Origin: Collinsella aerofaciens
Lineage (GTDB): Bacteria > Actinomycetota > Coriobacteriia > Coriobacteriales > Coriobacteriaceae
Length of the DNA stretch: 64,000 nucleotides
Assembly (NCBI RefSeq): GCF_902364945.1
Contig: NZ_CABJFS010000002.1
Span: 1 to 64,000 of the forward strand
Reading direction: 5' to 3'
The notes under the pieces are model-generated. The model was not told the DNA's origin. It saw only the letters and a list, made by a program, of their open reading frames with translations, and searched no databases. The position numbers and the translations under genes were made by a program. Position 1 is the stretch's first letter; each line of letters begins with the position of its first letter. This document shows positions 24,989-32,762 of the stretch, one piece after another.

Positions 24989-25102
24989 GACAGCTCCTTT
25001 TGATACAGGTACTTCAAACTGCATAAGTATAGCGCCGCCGCAGCATCTGGGCGAACCCGGACGCCACGGCGGCACGAATGAAGCAGAGATAGAGGTCGCT
25101 GA

Positions 25103-26356
25103 CTAGTCCGCGAGCTTTTCCACCTGGTCGAGCATCTTGTCAAGCTTGGCCTTTGCCTCGGCCTTGACCTTCTCAGCTTCTTCGTGAGCCTTCGCCTTCT
25201 GGGCGGCCTTTTCCTCGGCTTCGGGATCGACGACGACCAGATTGGACGCGTCATGCTTAACTAACTTGAGCGCATGCTCGGGGCACACCTTGACGCAGGC
25301 TCCGCAACCCAGGCAATACGTGGATTCCAGTGCAAAGCGGCCGCTTCCCACCAGATCGCAGGCAAACGTGGGGCATACGTTGACGCACTCGCCACACGAC
25401 GTGCACTTGTCAAAATCGCACTCCGGCGTGCTCACCTGCATGTTCTGGGCAAGCTCGGGGTGGTTTTGCAGCGTCGAGAGCACCAGCTGCCGCCCGTGCG
25501 TGAGCGAACGGCGACGCTTGGTCGTCGTGGTGCCGCACATGGTGTTGAGCGTACGCTCCAACTGGGTAATCTGATGGCGATGGGCTTTGAGCTTCTGCGT
25601 CACCGAGGCCAGTGCCGCCGTTGCCGGATTGAGCTTTGTCACGGTAAGGCCCGTGGTGCGGGCGATCTTTTCCATGTACTCCTTGCGCTCGTACTCGCGG
25701 CGCTTATGACATTTGAGGCTCTTGGGATCGACCTCCAGACCCATGCCCGTGCCGGCCCACTCCTCGGCCTTCGCAATCGCCTCGCCCAGGATGTCCTCAC
25801 CGCCGGTGTTGCGGCACTTATCGCACACGCCCAGTGGCAGGTACACGCTCACGTTGGGATAGTCCGCCAGTACCGAGAACCAGGTCTCGGCCGTAATATC
25901 GCCCACGCAGGCGACAACAACCTCGTTCTCGCGCGGCATGCGCTTAAGGGCACGCGTGCAGGTAACGTAGGCGGTCTCGTGGCTCGTAGCCGCCGAGACA
26001 ATGTCGTCGTAAAGGTTTTTGGGCGCCAGACGCGGCGAAATAATCGCCTCAGTCGGACAGGCGGCAGCGCACAGGCCGCACTTACGACAGGAGTCGAGGA
26101 TCTCAATGGCGTCTTCCTCGACCTCGATAGCGTTGACCGGGCACACGTCCATGCACGCGGTGCAGCCGCTCTTTTCGTTTTTGCAGGTCAGGCACGGAAT
26201 GGTGTTGCCGCGCGGACGCTCCTTGTAGTCGGCAGGATTCCACTGCGGCGCCGACGGATCGAGTGCGTCGGTCACACCGCCAAGCGGGTTTTTGAGAAAG
26301 TCGAAACCCTTGCTGATTTCGATAATGTCATCAAACAGATCGTGTTCCTGCGCCAT
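25103..26356 (-). CDS. 4Fe-4S dicluster protein with split ferredoxin domains
   Basis: A 417-residue protein with an N-terminal pair of ferredoxin motifs (CTACMDVCPVNAI and CRKCGLCAAACPTEAI at about 65-110), a middle region with extra cysteines (VYLPLGVCDKCRNTGGED, a CxxC pair), and a second ferredoxin pair (CTSCGECVNVCPTFA and CLGCGACVKVCPEHAL, about 325-375), then a Lys/Ala/Glu-rich helical tail. It could bind four [4Fe-4S] clusters and pass electrons; the partner is unknown. The start MAQEHD follows GGAGGGGCC. It lies just upstream of ychF on the same strand. Confidence 0.85.
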   Translation of the reverse strand: MAQEHDLFDDIIEISKGFDFLKNPLGGVTDALDPSAPQWNPADYKERPRGNTIPCLTCKNEKSGCTACMDVCPVNAIEVEEDAIEILDSCRKCGLCAAACPTEAIISPRLAPKNLYDDIVSAATSHETAYVTCTRALKRMPRENEVVVACVGDITAETWFSVLADYPNVSVYLPLGVCDKCRNTGGEDILGEAIAKAEEWAGTGMGLEVDPKSLKCHKRREYERKEYMEKIARTTGLTVTKLNPATAALASVTQKLKAHRHQITQLERTLNTMCGTTTTKRRRSLTHGRQLVLSTLQNHPELAQNMQVSTPECDFDKCTSCGECVNVCPTFACDLVGSGRFALESTYCLGCGACVKVCPEHALKLVKHDASNLVVVDPEAEEKAAQKAKAHEEAEKVKAEAKAKLDKMLDQVEKLAD

Positions 26357-26507
26357 GCGCGGCCCCTCCCTGAGCAGTGCAAACAAGCAAAAGATAATGA
26401 TACGCTATCGGCCCACGCCTCGGGCAAATTACACGCGGAGCACCTTTGAGGCAAATAGCCCATGGCCTATCGCCGTCTCGATTGCACAAGGTCAATCAAG
26501 CGCCAAA

Positions 26508-27575
26508 CTATGCCTCGCACATGAGCTGCAGGAGCTGTTGTTTGGTCGCCTTGGCCTGCTCGTTAGCCATATTGCGCTCGTTTCTAAAGACCGCATTTGC
26601 AACACCCTGCAGATCGGCATCGGAAATCTCGCCAAGGCCCAGCTCCTCGAGCGTCGTCGGCAGACCGACGCGCTGGCAAAACTCGAGCACCTGATCAAGC
26701 TCGGGTGCACGCTCCAGGCGCAGCTGCACCACCAGACCAAATGCCACGGCCTCACCATGCATGGCCTTGCACTCGGGCAGAATCGTCAGCCCGTTGGCGA
26801 TGGCATGCGCCAACGCCAAGCCGCCACCCTCAAAGCCGACACCCGAGAGCAAAATATTGCACTCGATCAGGCGTTCAACCGCTGGCGACGTACGCCCCTT
26901 TTTGAGATCGCGCTTGGCAGCGACACCGCACTCCATAAGTGTGTCGTAGCAGGCACGAGCCGCAACCAGAGCCAAGTGCCCCGGCGCGCCACCGTGCTCG
27001 TTGGCGCCGTGCGCCGCGGCGCACGAACGCGCCTCGAAGTACGTTGCCAGCGCATCGCCCATACCAGCGACCGTCATACGCAGTGGGGCCGCTGCGACCA
27101 CGTTGGTATCGACCACGACCAGATCTGGATTCTTCTCGAGCATCAGGTAGCGGTCGAACGACCCATCCTCGTGATACAGCACCGAAATCGCGCTGCACGG
27201 ACCATCCATTGAGGCCGCCGTGGGACATACGCACAACGGCAACTCGGCATAAAACGCTACTGCCTTGGCGATATCGAGCATCTTGCCACCGCCAATACCC
27301 ACCACCATGTCGCAATACTCAGCCTGGGCTTCCTTAGCCATTTCGGCAACAGCCTCTTCCGTACACGGACCGTTGTAAATTTTAAAGAACGGCTCGCTTA
27401 GATCGTCGTCCAGAAATCCATCGACAATCTGCCTGCACAGCCGATCCTCGGTGCCCTGGTCAAACAAGACATAGGCAGCGCAGCCCAACCATGACAAATA
27501 CCTGCCCTGGCGCGAAAGCTCCCCCGGCCCCTGAACATACCGGCCGGGACCGCCGTAAACCATAGGAAGCGCCAT
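26508..27575 (-). CDS. Glycerol dehydrogenase-like iron/zinc dehydrogenase (paralog)
   Basis: A 355-residue member of the GldA group of NAD-dependent polyol dehydrogenases. NAD-binding VVGIGGGKMLDIAKAVA and the metal ligands are present: D in GMGDALATYFEA, H in LAHAIANGLT and H in AMHGEAVAFGL. It is about 45 percent like the neighbour at 27690-28790 by eye, so the two are paralogs. Length matches GldA. The substrate may differ, since substrate-side segments diverge. The ATG at 27575 follows GAAGGGTGG; the GTG four codons earlier is too close to this site. Confidence 0.85.
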   Translation of the reverse strand: MALPMVYGGPGRYVQGPGELSRQGRYLSWLGCAAYVLFDQGTEDRLCRQIVDGFLDDDLSEPFFKIYNGPCTEEAVAEMAKEAQAEYCDMVVGIGGGKMLDIAKAVAFYAELPLCVCPTAASMDGPCSAISVLYHEDGSFDRYLMLEKNPDLVVVDTNVVAAAPLRMTVAGMGDALATYFEARSCAAAHGANEHGGAPGHLALVAARACYDTLMECGVAAKRDLKKGRTSPAVERLIECNILLSGVGFEGGGLALAHAIANGLTILPECKAMHGEAVAFGLVVQLRLERAPELDQVLEFCQRVGLPTTLEELGLGEISDADLQGVANAVFRNERNMANEQAKATKQQLLQLMCEA

Positions 27576-27640
27576 ACGAGAATCCACCCTTCATCAAACA
27601 ACGATTGGTGCAAAGTAACCTGACCCCTTTGCACCTTAGC

Positions 27641-27680
27641 AAAAAAGGGGCAAAGCCATCTGCTGGCTTTGCCCCTTCCT
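27641..27680 (-). terminator. Terminator after gldA
   Basis: On the minus strand AAGGGGCAAAGCCA pairs with TGGCTTTGCCCC TT around a 5-base loop and is followed by TTTTTTGC. It separates gldA from the downstream paralog. Confidence 0.85.
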
Positions 27681-27689
27681 TAGCTTGAT

Positions 27690-28790
27690 TTACTCATCCA
27701 TGAGATAGTAGTGGCCCAGTGCGTCTGCACCCAGAATGGCGTTTGCGACCATCTCGGGCGTCACCTCAAACGGCATGTTGCACATGGTGTCATCGGGCGC
27801 GCAGGCGGCCTCGGCAACAATCATGGCCTGCTCGCGCGTAAGCTCGGCAACGCCAAGTTCCTTCATCGTGACCGGCAGGCCCAGCTCAATGCAGAAGCCC
27901 AAGACTTCCTCGAGTTTCTCAGTCGGGGCATCCTCGAGTACCAGCTGGACGATAGTGCCAAAGGCGACCTTCTCGCCGTGATACATGCCGTGGCACTCGG
28001 GCAGCATCGTCAGGCCATTGTGGATGGCATGAGCAGCAGCAAGGCCCGAGCTCTCAAAGCCAATGCCCGAAAGCAGCGTATTGGCCTCGATGATATGCTC
28101 GACGGCAGGCGTCAACGCTCCCTTCTCCAGCGCAACCTTGGCCTTGACGCCATCGGCCATAAGCGTCTCGTAGCAGAGCTTGGCGAGCGCCAGGCCGGCC
28201 ATGCCGCCCTTGCCGCCAGCGCAAGTGCCACCGTCGGCATCGTGCGTCGCCTGGGCCTCAAAGTAGGTTGCGAGCGCATCGCCCATACCTGCCACCGTCA
28301 GGCGTACCGGGCTCGCCGCGATAACCGTCGTATCCATAAGAACGATATTGGGGTTCGCCTTAAGGAACAGGTACTTATCGAACTGGCCGTCATCGGTATA
28401 GAGCACGGAGAGCGCCGAGCACGGGGCATCGGTCGAAGCGATGGTGGGGCAAATGATGACCGGGGACTCCAGGTAGTAGGCGACGGCCTTGGCGGTGTCG
28501 AGGATCTTGCCGCCACCGACGCCGACGATGATGTCGCAGCCGTTGTCGCGCGCGAGCGCAACCAGGCGATCGACCTCGCCCTTGGAGCACTCGCCGTTAA
28601 AGTCCTCAAACAGCAGCTCGGCCTTAGCCTCGGCAAAACCACCCTCGATCTTGGCACCGACGCGCTTCTTGCCCGAAGGCGTCACGATGACGAGGGCCTT
28701 AGCGCCGAGCGGCTCGACATAGGAGCCGAGCTTGGCGAGCTCGTCCGGACCCTGGATGTACTTGCTGGGGCTATTGAAAATTGCAGCCAT
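27690..28790 (-). CDS. gldA: Glycerol dehydrogenase
   Basis: A 366-residue NAD-dependent glycerol dehydrogenase that oxidises glycerol to dihydroxyacetone. The start SPSKYIQGPDELAKLGSYVE is typical. NAD site IIVGVGGGKILDTAKAVAYY, zinc ligands in GMGDALATYFEAQ, AAHAIHNGLT and MYHGEKVAFGT are all kept. It lies between terminators, so it is transcribed alone. Together with the paralog downstream and the iron-type alcohol dehydrogenase upstream it forms a three-gene dehydrogenase cluster. Confidence 0.93.
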   Translation of the reverse strand: MAAIFNSPSKYIQGPDELAKLGSYVEPLGAKALVIVTPSGKKRVGAKIEGGFAEAKAELLFEDFNGECSKGEVDRLVALARDNGCDIIVGVGGGKILDTAKAVAYYLESPVIICPTIASTDAPCSALSVLYTDDGQFDKYLFLKANPNIVLMDTTVIAASPVRLTVAGMGDALATYFEAQATHDADGGTCAGGKGGMAGLALAKLCYETLMADGVKAKVALEKGALTPAVEHIIEANTLLSGIGFESSGLAAAHAIHNGLTMLPECHGMYHGEKVAFGTIVQLVLEDAPTEKLEEVLGFCIELGLPVTMKELGVAELTREQAMIVAEAACAPDDTMCNMPFEVTPEMVANAILGADALGHYYLMDE

Positions 28791-28817
28791 AACTATCCCA
28801 TTCTCTAAAAGAAAAAA

Positions 28818-28852
28818 GAAAGGGGCTCCGTACGGATACGTGCGGAGCCCCT
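28818..28852 (-). terminator. Terminator after the iron-type alcohol dehydrogenase
   Basis: On the minus strand GAGGGGCTCCG pairs with CGGAGCCCCTT across an ACGTATCCGT loop that can itself pair, followed by TCTTTTTTC. It closes the transcript of the gene at 28874. Confidence 0.85.
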
Positions 28853-28873
28853 CGTTACGATAACAAGAGTCGA

Positions 28874-30097
28874 TTAGAAATCGATGTCGGTGTCGTAGTA
28901 GCAGGCCTTGAGGATCTTCTCGAAGTCGGCAGCCTTGGTCTCACGCGGGTTCTCGGGCGTGCAGGCGTCGGTCTCGGCGTTCGCAGCGATCTCGGGCAGC
29001 TTGGCGAGGAACTCCTCCTCGGAAACCATCTGCGGGTTCTCGGCGTCGACCTTCACGCCACCATTCGCGTAATCCTTGATGGACTGCGGAATGTTGAGCT
29101 GGTCATTGAGGTCGCGAATCTTCTGGACGAGCGCAGCGATGAGCTCCTCGTTGGTCTCGCCGGGAAGGTGCAGGATCTCCTTGGCCACGTAAGCGTAACG
29201 CTCAGCAGCACGCGGGTCCTTGGAGTTCCACTGGATAACCTTGCCCAGGTACATGGCGTTAGCGGCACCGTGGATGATGTGGCCGTTCTCGAAGGCAGCA
29301 CCGGTCTTGTGAGCCATGGAGTGAACGATGCCGAGCAGGCCCGAGGAGAAGGCGATACCGGCGATGCACTGAGCCTCGTGCATGTGCTGACGGGCCTCAT
29401 GGTCGCCAGCATAGGACTTGGGCAGCCACTCGACGATCTCGCGGATGCCGTGCAGGGCGTTGGCGTCGGTGAACATAGAGGCGCAGGTGGAAACGTAGGC
29501 CTCCATGCAGTGGGTCAGAGCATCCATGCCGGTGTGAGCGCACAGCTTGGCGGGCATGGTGTAGGTGAGCTCGGGGTCGACGATGGCGACATCAGGGGTG
29601 ATGTTGAAGTCGGCCAGCGGGTACTTGATGCCCTTGGCGTAGTCGGTAATGACGGAGAACGCGGTGACCTCGGTAGCGGTGCCGGAGGTAGAGGAGATGG
29701 CGCAGAAATGAGCCTTCTGACGCAGCTCCGGGAAGCTGAACGGCTGGATGATGTTATCGAAGGACTCCTCGGGATACTCGTAGAAGACCCACATGGCCTT
29801 AGCGGCATCGATGGGCGAGCCGCCACCGATGGCGATAATCCAGTCGGGCTCGAACTCGCGCATGGCCTCGGCGCCCTTCATGACCGTCTCGATGGACGGG
29901 TCGGACTCGACGCCCTCGAACAGCTTGACCTCGAAACCGCCTTCCTTAAGGTCGTTCTCGACGTCCTGCAGGAACCCGCCGCGGCGCATAGAGCTGCCGC
30001 CAGAAACGATGATGGCCTTCTTGCCCTTGAGGTTCTTCACCTCGTGGCGAGCGCCCTCACCAAAGTACAGATCGCGAGGATTGGTAAAACGTCCCAT
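28874..30097 (-). CDS. Iron-containing alcohol dehydrogenase (butanol-dehydrogenase-like)
   Basis: A 407-residue group III alcohol dehydrogenase. It begins GRFTNPRDLYFGEGARHEVK and has the NAD(P) motif IIAIGGGSPIDAAKAMWVFY, the TSGTATEVTAFSVI element, and the metal ligands in HTGMDALTHCMEAYVS and GIVHSMAHKTGAAFENGHII. It probably reduces aldehydes such as acetaldehyde or butyraldehyde during fermentation. TAGGAGG lies 7 bases before the chosen ATG. It has its own terminator. Confidence 0.92.
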   Translation of the reverse strand: MGRFTNPRDLYFGEGARHEVKNLKGKKAIIVSGGSSMRRGGFLQDVENDLKEGGFEVKLFEGVESDPSIETVMKGAEAMREFEPDWIIAIGGGSPIDAAKAMWVFYEYPEESFDNIIQPFSFPELRQKAHFCAISSTSGTATEVTAFSVITDYAKGIKYPLADFNITPDVAIVDPELTYTMPAKLCAHTGMDALTHCMEAYVSTCASMFTDANALHGIREIVEWLPKSYAGDHEARQHMHEAQCIAGIAFSSGLLGIVHSMAHKTGAAFENGHIIHGAANAMYLGKVIQWNSKDPRAAERYAYVAKEILHLPGETNEELIAALVQKIRDLNDQLNIPQSIKDYANGGVKVDAENPQMVSEEEFLAKLPEIAANAETDACTPENPRETKAADFEKILKACYYDTDIDF

Positions 30098-30597
30098 ACT
30101 GTGCCTCCTAAACAAGCCCCTCTTAGACTTGCGTATATAACGGAGCACCCAATTGGCTCCGTTAGGACCGGTTTGCGCGTTGCCGGCGATGACAATGCGC
30201 GATGTCTAAACGTCTCAACGCTCAGACAAACACTATTTTACCGTTCTGGTTGGTCAGTTATTCACCTAAAGCCGCCAATGATGAAACGTTTTTTCTATCC
30301 CCGAAGACCCTTGTGCGGCATTCATACTCCCAAGCTGGGCAAACGTTTTATCAAGGTTGACTACATATCCTGGGCAGGACTGTGCCCCTCCAAAATATGC
30401 ACCGTTCGCCGCCAAAAATCGACCGTTTGCGGCACCGTGATACCACTCGGTCGTCCAAGGTGCCGACATTTGTGCGACATCCGACTTCGTGGTGCAAAGG
30501 TGCATGTCCAAGTGCGGCACCCCCGGTGTGCCACATGCGGGTAAACTAGAACCTTATATAGAGATATTTGAACCCTAACCGCAGCAAAGGAGGCCCC
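30098..30597. other. 500-base intergenic stretch between divergent genes
   Basis: It holds the promoters of the iron-type dehydrogenase (left) and the gene at 30598 (right). Its middle is imperfectly repetitive GC-rich sequence (for example GTGCGGCACCCCCGGTGTGC near 30517) and shares GTGATACC(A/C)CTCGG with 22549-22562. I see no gene. Confidence 0.5.
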
Positions 30598-31674
30598 ATG
30601 GCATTCGATCCCATTCAAGAGGATTGCCATCGCCTCGTTCTTGAGGCCTTGCGCCGCGACAATATCCCGCTCACCGACACTGCCGCCGCAGAGCGCCTGA
30701 TGGAACAATTCACCCGCAACCCCGCACCGCTCATCGTGCACGACCGCGACCGCGCCGGGCATCTGATTGCCAAGGTGGTCGAGGCTGTCGACTACCGCAT
30801 CCCCTTTATCCCTGACGATACCCAGGCAGAGCAGGAAGAGGCAGCTGCCGAGAACATGCTCCGCGAGGCAGCCGCGCTCGATCCGGCCAACTGGGACGCT
30901 CAGCGCATGCTGACCGCCCTCACCGCCAGCTCCAACGAGGAATACGTGCAGTATCTGGTGTCCAAGTGCGACGAGGTGGAGCACGACCTGGCACTCAAGA
31001 TCGCCTCGGCGCAGGACCCCTACGAGCGCGAGGCCGCAGGCGACCTTACGTGCCGCCCCTATCTGCGCTGGCTTGCCGCCTTGGCATCGCGCGCCCTCAT
31101 TAGCGGCCGCTATCGCATGTCGCTCCAAGCCGCAAATCGCAGCTTGGACTTTGCGCCCAACGACCCCGCCGGTGTCCGCCACACCGCGATGCTCGCCATG
31201 GCAAAGCTCGAATACCCCGCCGAGGAACTCAAGCGCTTTCGCTCTGCCCACTCCGTCCCCTATCTCACCAACACGCCGCTGCGCCGTCGTCCCAAGGACG
31301 CGGAGCGTGACTTGGACCCGTGGACGCTCATCGCGCTGATGAGCGCAGCCTGGCGCGAGCTGGACTACGAGGGTGCCGAGCACCACCTGCGTATCCTTGC
31401 GCGCTCGTGCCCGCACGCAGCCGAGGCGCTCTACTTCCAAACCGAGTTTCCCGATGGCGTCTATGCCCGCGTCAACGTGGGTGCAGGCTCCACCGACGAG
31501 CTCGTCCTTGCACTCTCCGAGGCGACGCCGGTACTGCAGGAGGGCCTGGGCGCGCCCGACAACGCCAGCTTTGCCGCCTGGGTCGCCACCAACGACATCG
31601 TGCGCTCCCAGATCGACGAGCGCATACTGCGGGCGGCCGAGCAGGGCTTGCCGTTTAAGGGAGGAGACCTCTAA
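30598..31674 (+). CDS. Helical-repeat protein, unknown (paralog of next gene)
   Basis: A 358-residue soluble, mostly helical protein. Repeated helix pairs, such as AAAENMLREAAALDPANWDA and SGRYRMSLQAANRSLDFAPN, resemble TPR units (ALxLDPxN-like). It starts behind AAAGGAGG. Its stop overlaps the next ATG by one base, and the two proteins share features: a RYR(M/A)xxxxAxRxL repeat helix, an MLAMAKLE/LLALARLE helix and a PYL...DPW segment, so they are a tandem duplication. Both precede murT-gatD. Function unknown. Confidence 0.75.
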   Translation: MAFDPIQEDCHRLVLEALRRDNIPLTDTAAAERLMEQFTRNPAPLIVHDRDRAGHLIAKVVEAVDYRIPFIPDDTQAEQEEAAAENMLREAAALDPANWDAQRMLTALTASSNEEYVQYLVSKCDEVEHDLALKIASAQDPYEREAAGDLTCRPYLRWLAALASRALISGRYRMSLQAANRSLDFAPNDPAGVRHTAMLAMAKLEYPAEELKRFRSAHSVPYLTNTPLRRRPKDAERDLDPWTLIALMSAAWRELDYEGAEHHLRILARSCPHAAEALYFQTEFPDGVYARVNVGAGSTDELVLALSEATPVLQEGLGAPDNASFAAWVATNDIVRSQIDERILRAAEQGLPFKGGDL

Positions 31675-32717
31675 TGGATCCGAGCGTCTACATCCCCGCC
31701 TACCTGGAGCGCACCTATCTGGCGTCGCACCCCGAGCTCACCGATGCAGCACGCGAGCTTGTCCATAACGACATTAGCGCGAATCCCCAAAAGTATGCGC
31801 AGTCCGAGCATGCTCAGGCGCTGCTGTCCTATGCCGGTGTTCATCGCCACCTGCTCGACGAGCTCCATCGCATCGAGGACATGGGCAGCGACGAGGAGTT
31901 TGAGCAGACGCGCAACCGCCTGTTCGACGATATGCGTGATGAGCTGCTCAAGATCGTCCGCATCGATGCGCTGGCCGTCGATGCCCAGCTGCTCGCCATC
32001 ATTTTGGCGGACACGCCCGTCGACGCCTGCCTGGGCGACCTGATGAAGCTCGAGACGAGCACGGCCGACTACTTGCAACAGGGCGTGCCCGGGTTTGATA
32101 TGGAGGTCCCGCACTACTGGGCCAATAATGTTTTGGCCGACGGTGTCACCGCAGCGGACCTTACCGTGAGCGAGCCGGCCCTTATCGGGTGGCTTCACAC
32201 ACTCGAGGCCATCTCGCAGCTGTGCATGGCGAGCGCTCGTTACCGCGCCGCTGCCAACTATGCTCGCCGCGTTCTTAAGGCGGAAGGCTATCCTACCCGG
32301 GCCGCCGGCACCGTGCTGCTCGCCCTCGCCCGCCTAGAAGACCAGGACGGCTTTTTTGCCCTGGCCCACCAGCTCGAGGAGCAGATGGGGGCAGACGCAC
32401 TCGAAAACTCTCCTTGGTACCTGCTCGCCCGCACGATCTTGCTGTTCAAAACGAACAAGATGCGCCCGGCGACGCGCGCGCTGCGTGAGTTCGCTAACCG
32501 TTGCGAGGGCGGCGCGTTCTTCTTGCTGAACCCCATGTACCAGACGCCGTATCTTCCCTGCCGACCCGAGCCGCGCGACCCCTGGGACCTCTCGCACCAG
32601 GCGGTTTGGGAAGCCGACGGTATTATCTCGGACACCCCCGACTTTGCCCCCTGGGCCAACGCCTGCGAAGATGTATCGCAGCTTGCCCAGGAATTTGCGC
32701 GCCGCTACGGCTTTTAG
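31674..32717 (+). CDS. Helical-repeat protein, unknown (paralog of previous gene)
   Basis: A 347-residue helical protein similar in layout to 30598-31674: the segment RYRAAANYARRVLKAEGYPT is the counterpart of the TPR-like unit there, and PCRPEPRDPWDLSHQAVW matches its DPW region. It is translationally coupled to the previous gene (TAATG). The murT-gatD gene begins 45 bases downstream, so all three are probably one operon, which hints at a role linked to the cell envelope. No catalytic motif is seen. Confidence 0.72.
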   Translation: MDPSVYIPAYLERTYLASHPELTDAARELVHNDISANPQKYAQSEHAQALLSYAGVHRHLLDELHRIEDMGSDEEFEQTRNRLFDDMRDELLKIVRIDALAVDAQLLAIILADTPVDACLGDLMKLETSTADYLQQGVPGFDMEVPHYWANNVLADGVTAADLTVSEPALIGWLHTLEAISQLCMASARYRAAANYARRVLKAEGYPTRAAGTVLLALARLEDQDGFFALAHQLEEQMGADALENSPWYLLARTILLFKTNKMRPATRALREFANRCEGGAFFLLNPMYQTPYLPCRPEPRDPWDLSHQAVWEADGIISDTPDFAPWANACEDVSQLAQEFARRYGF

Positions 32718-32762
32718 CGACGCGATCGCCCCGACCATGTCATCTATGTTAGGAACGGCTTC

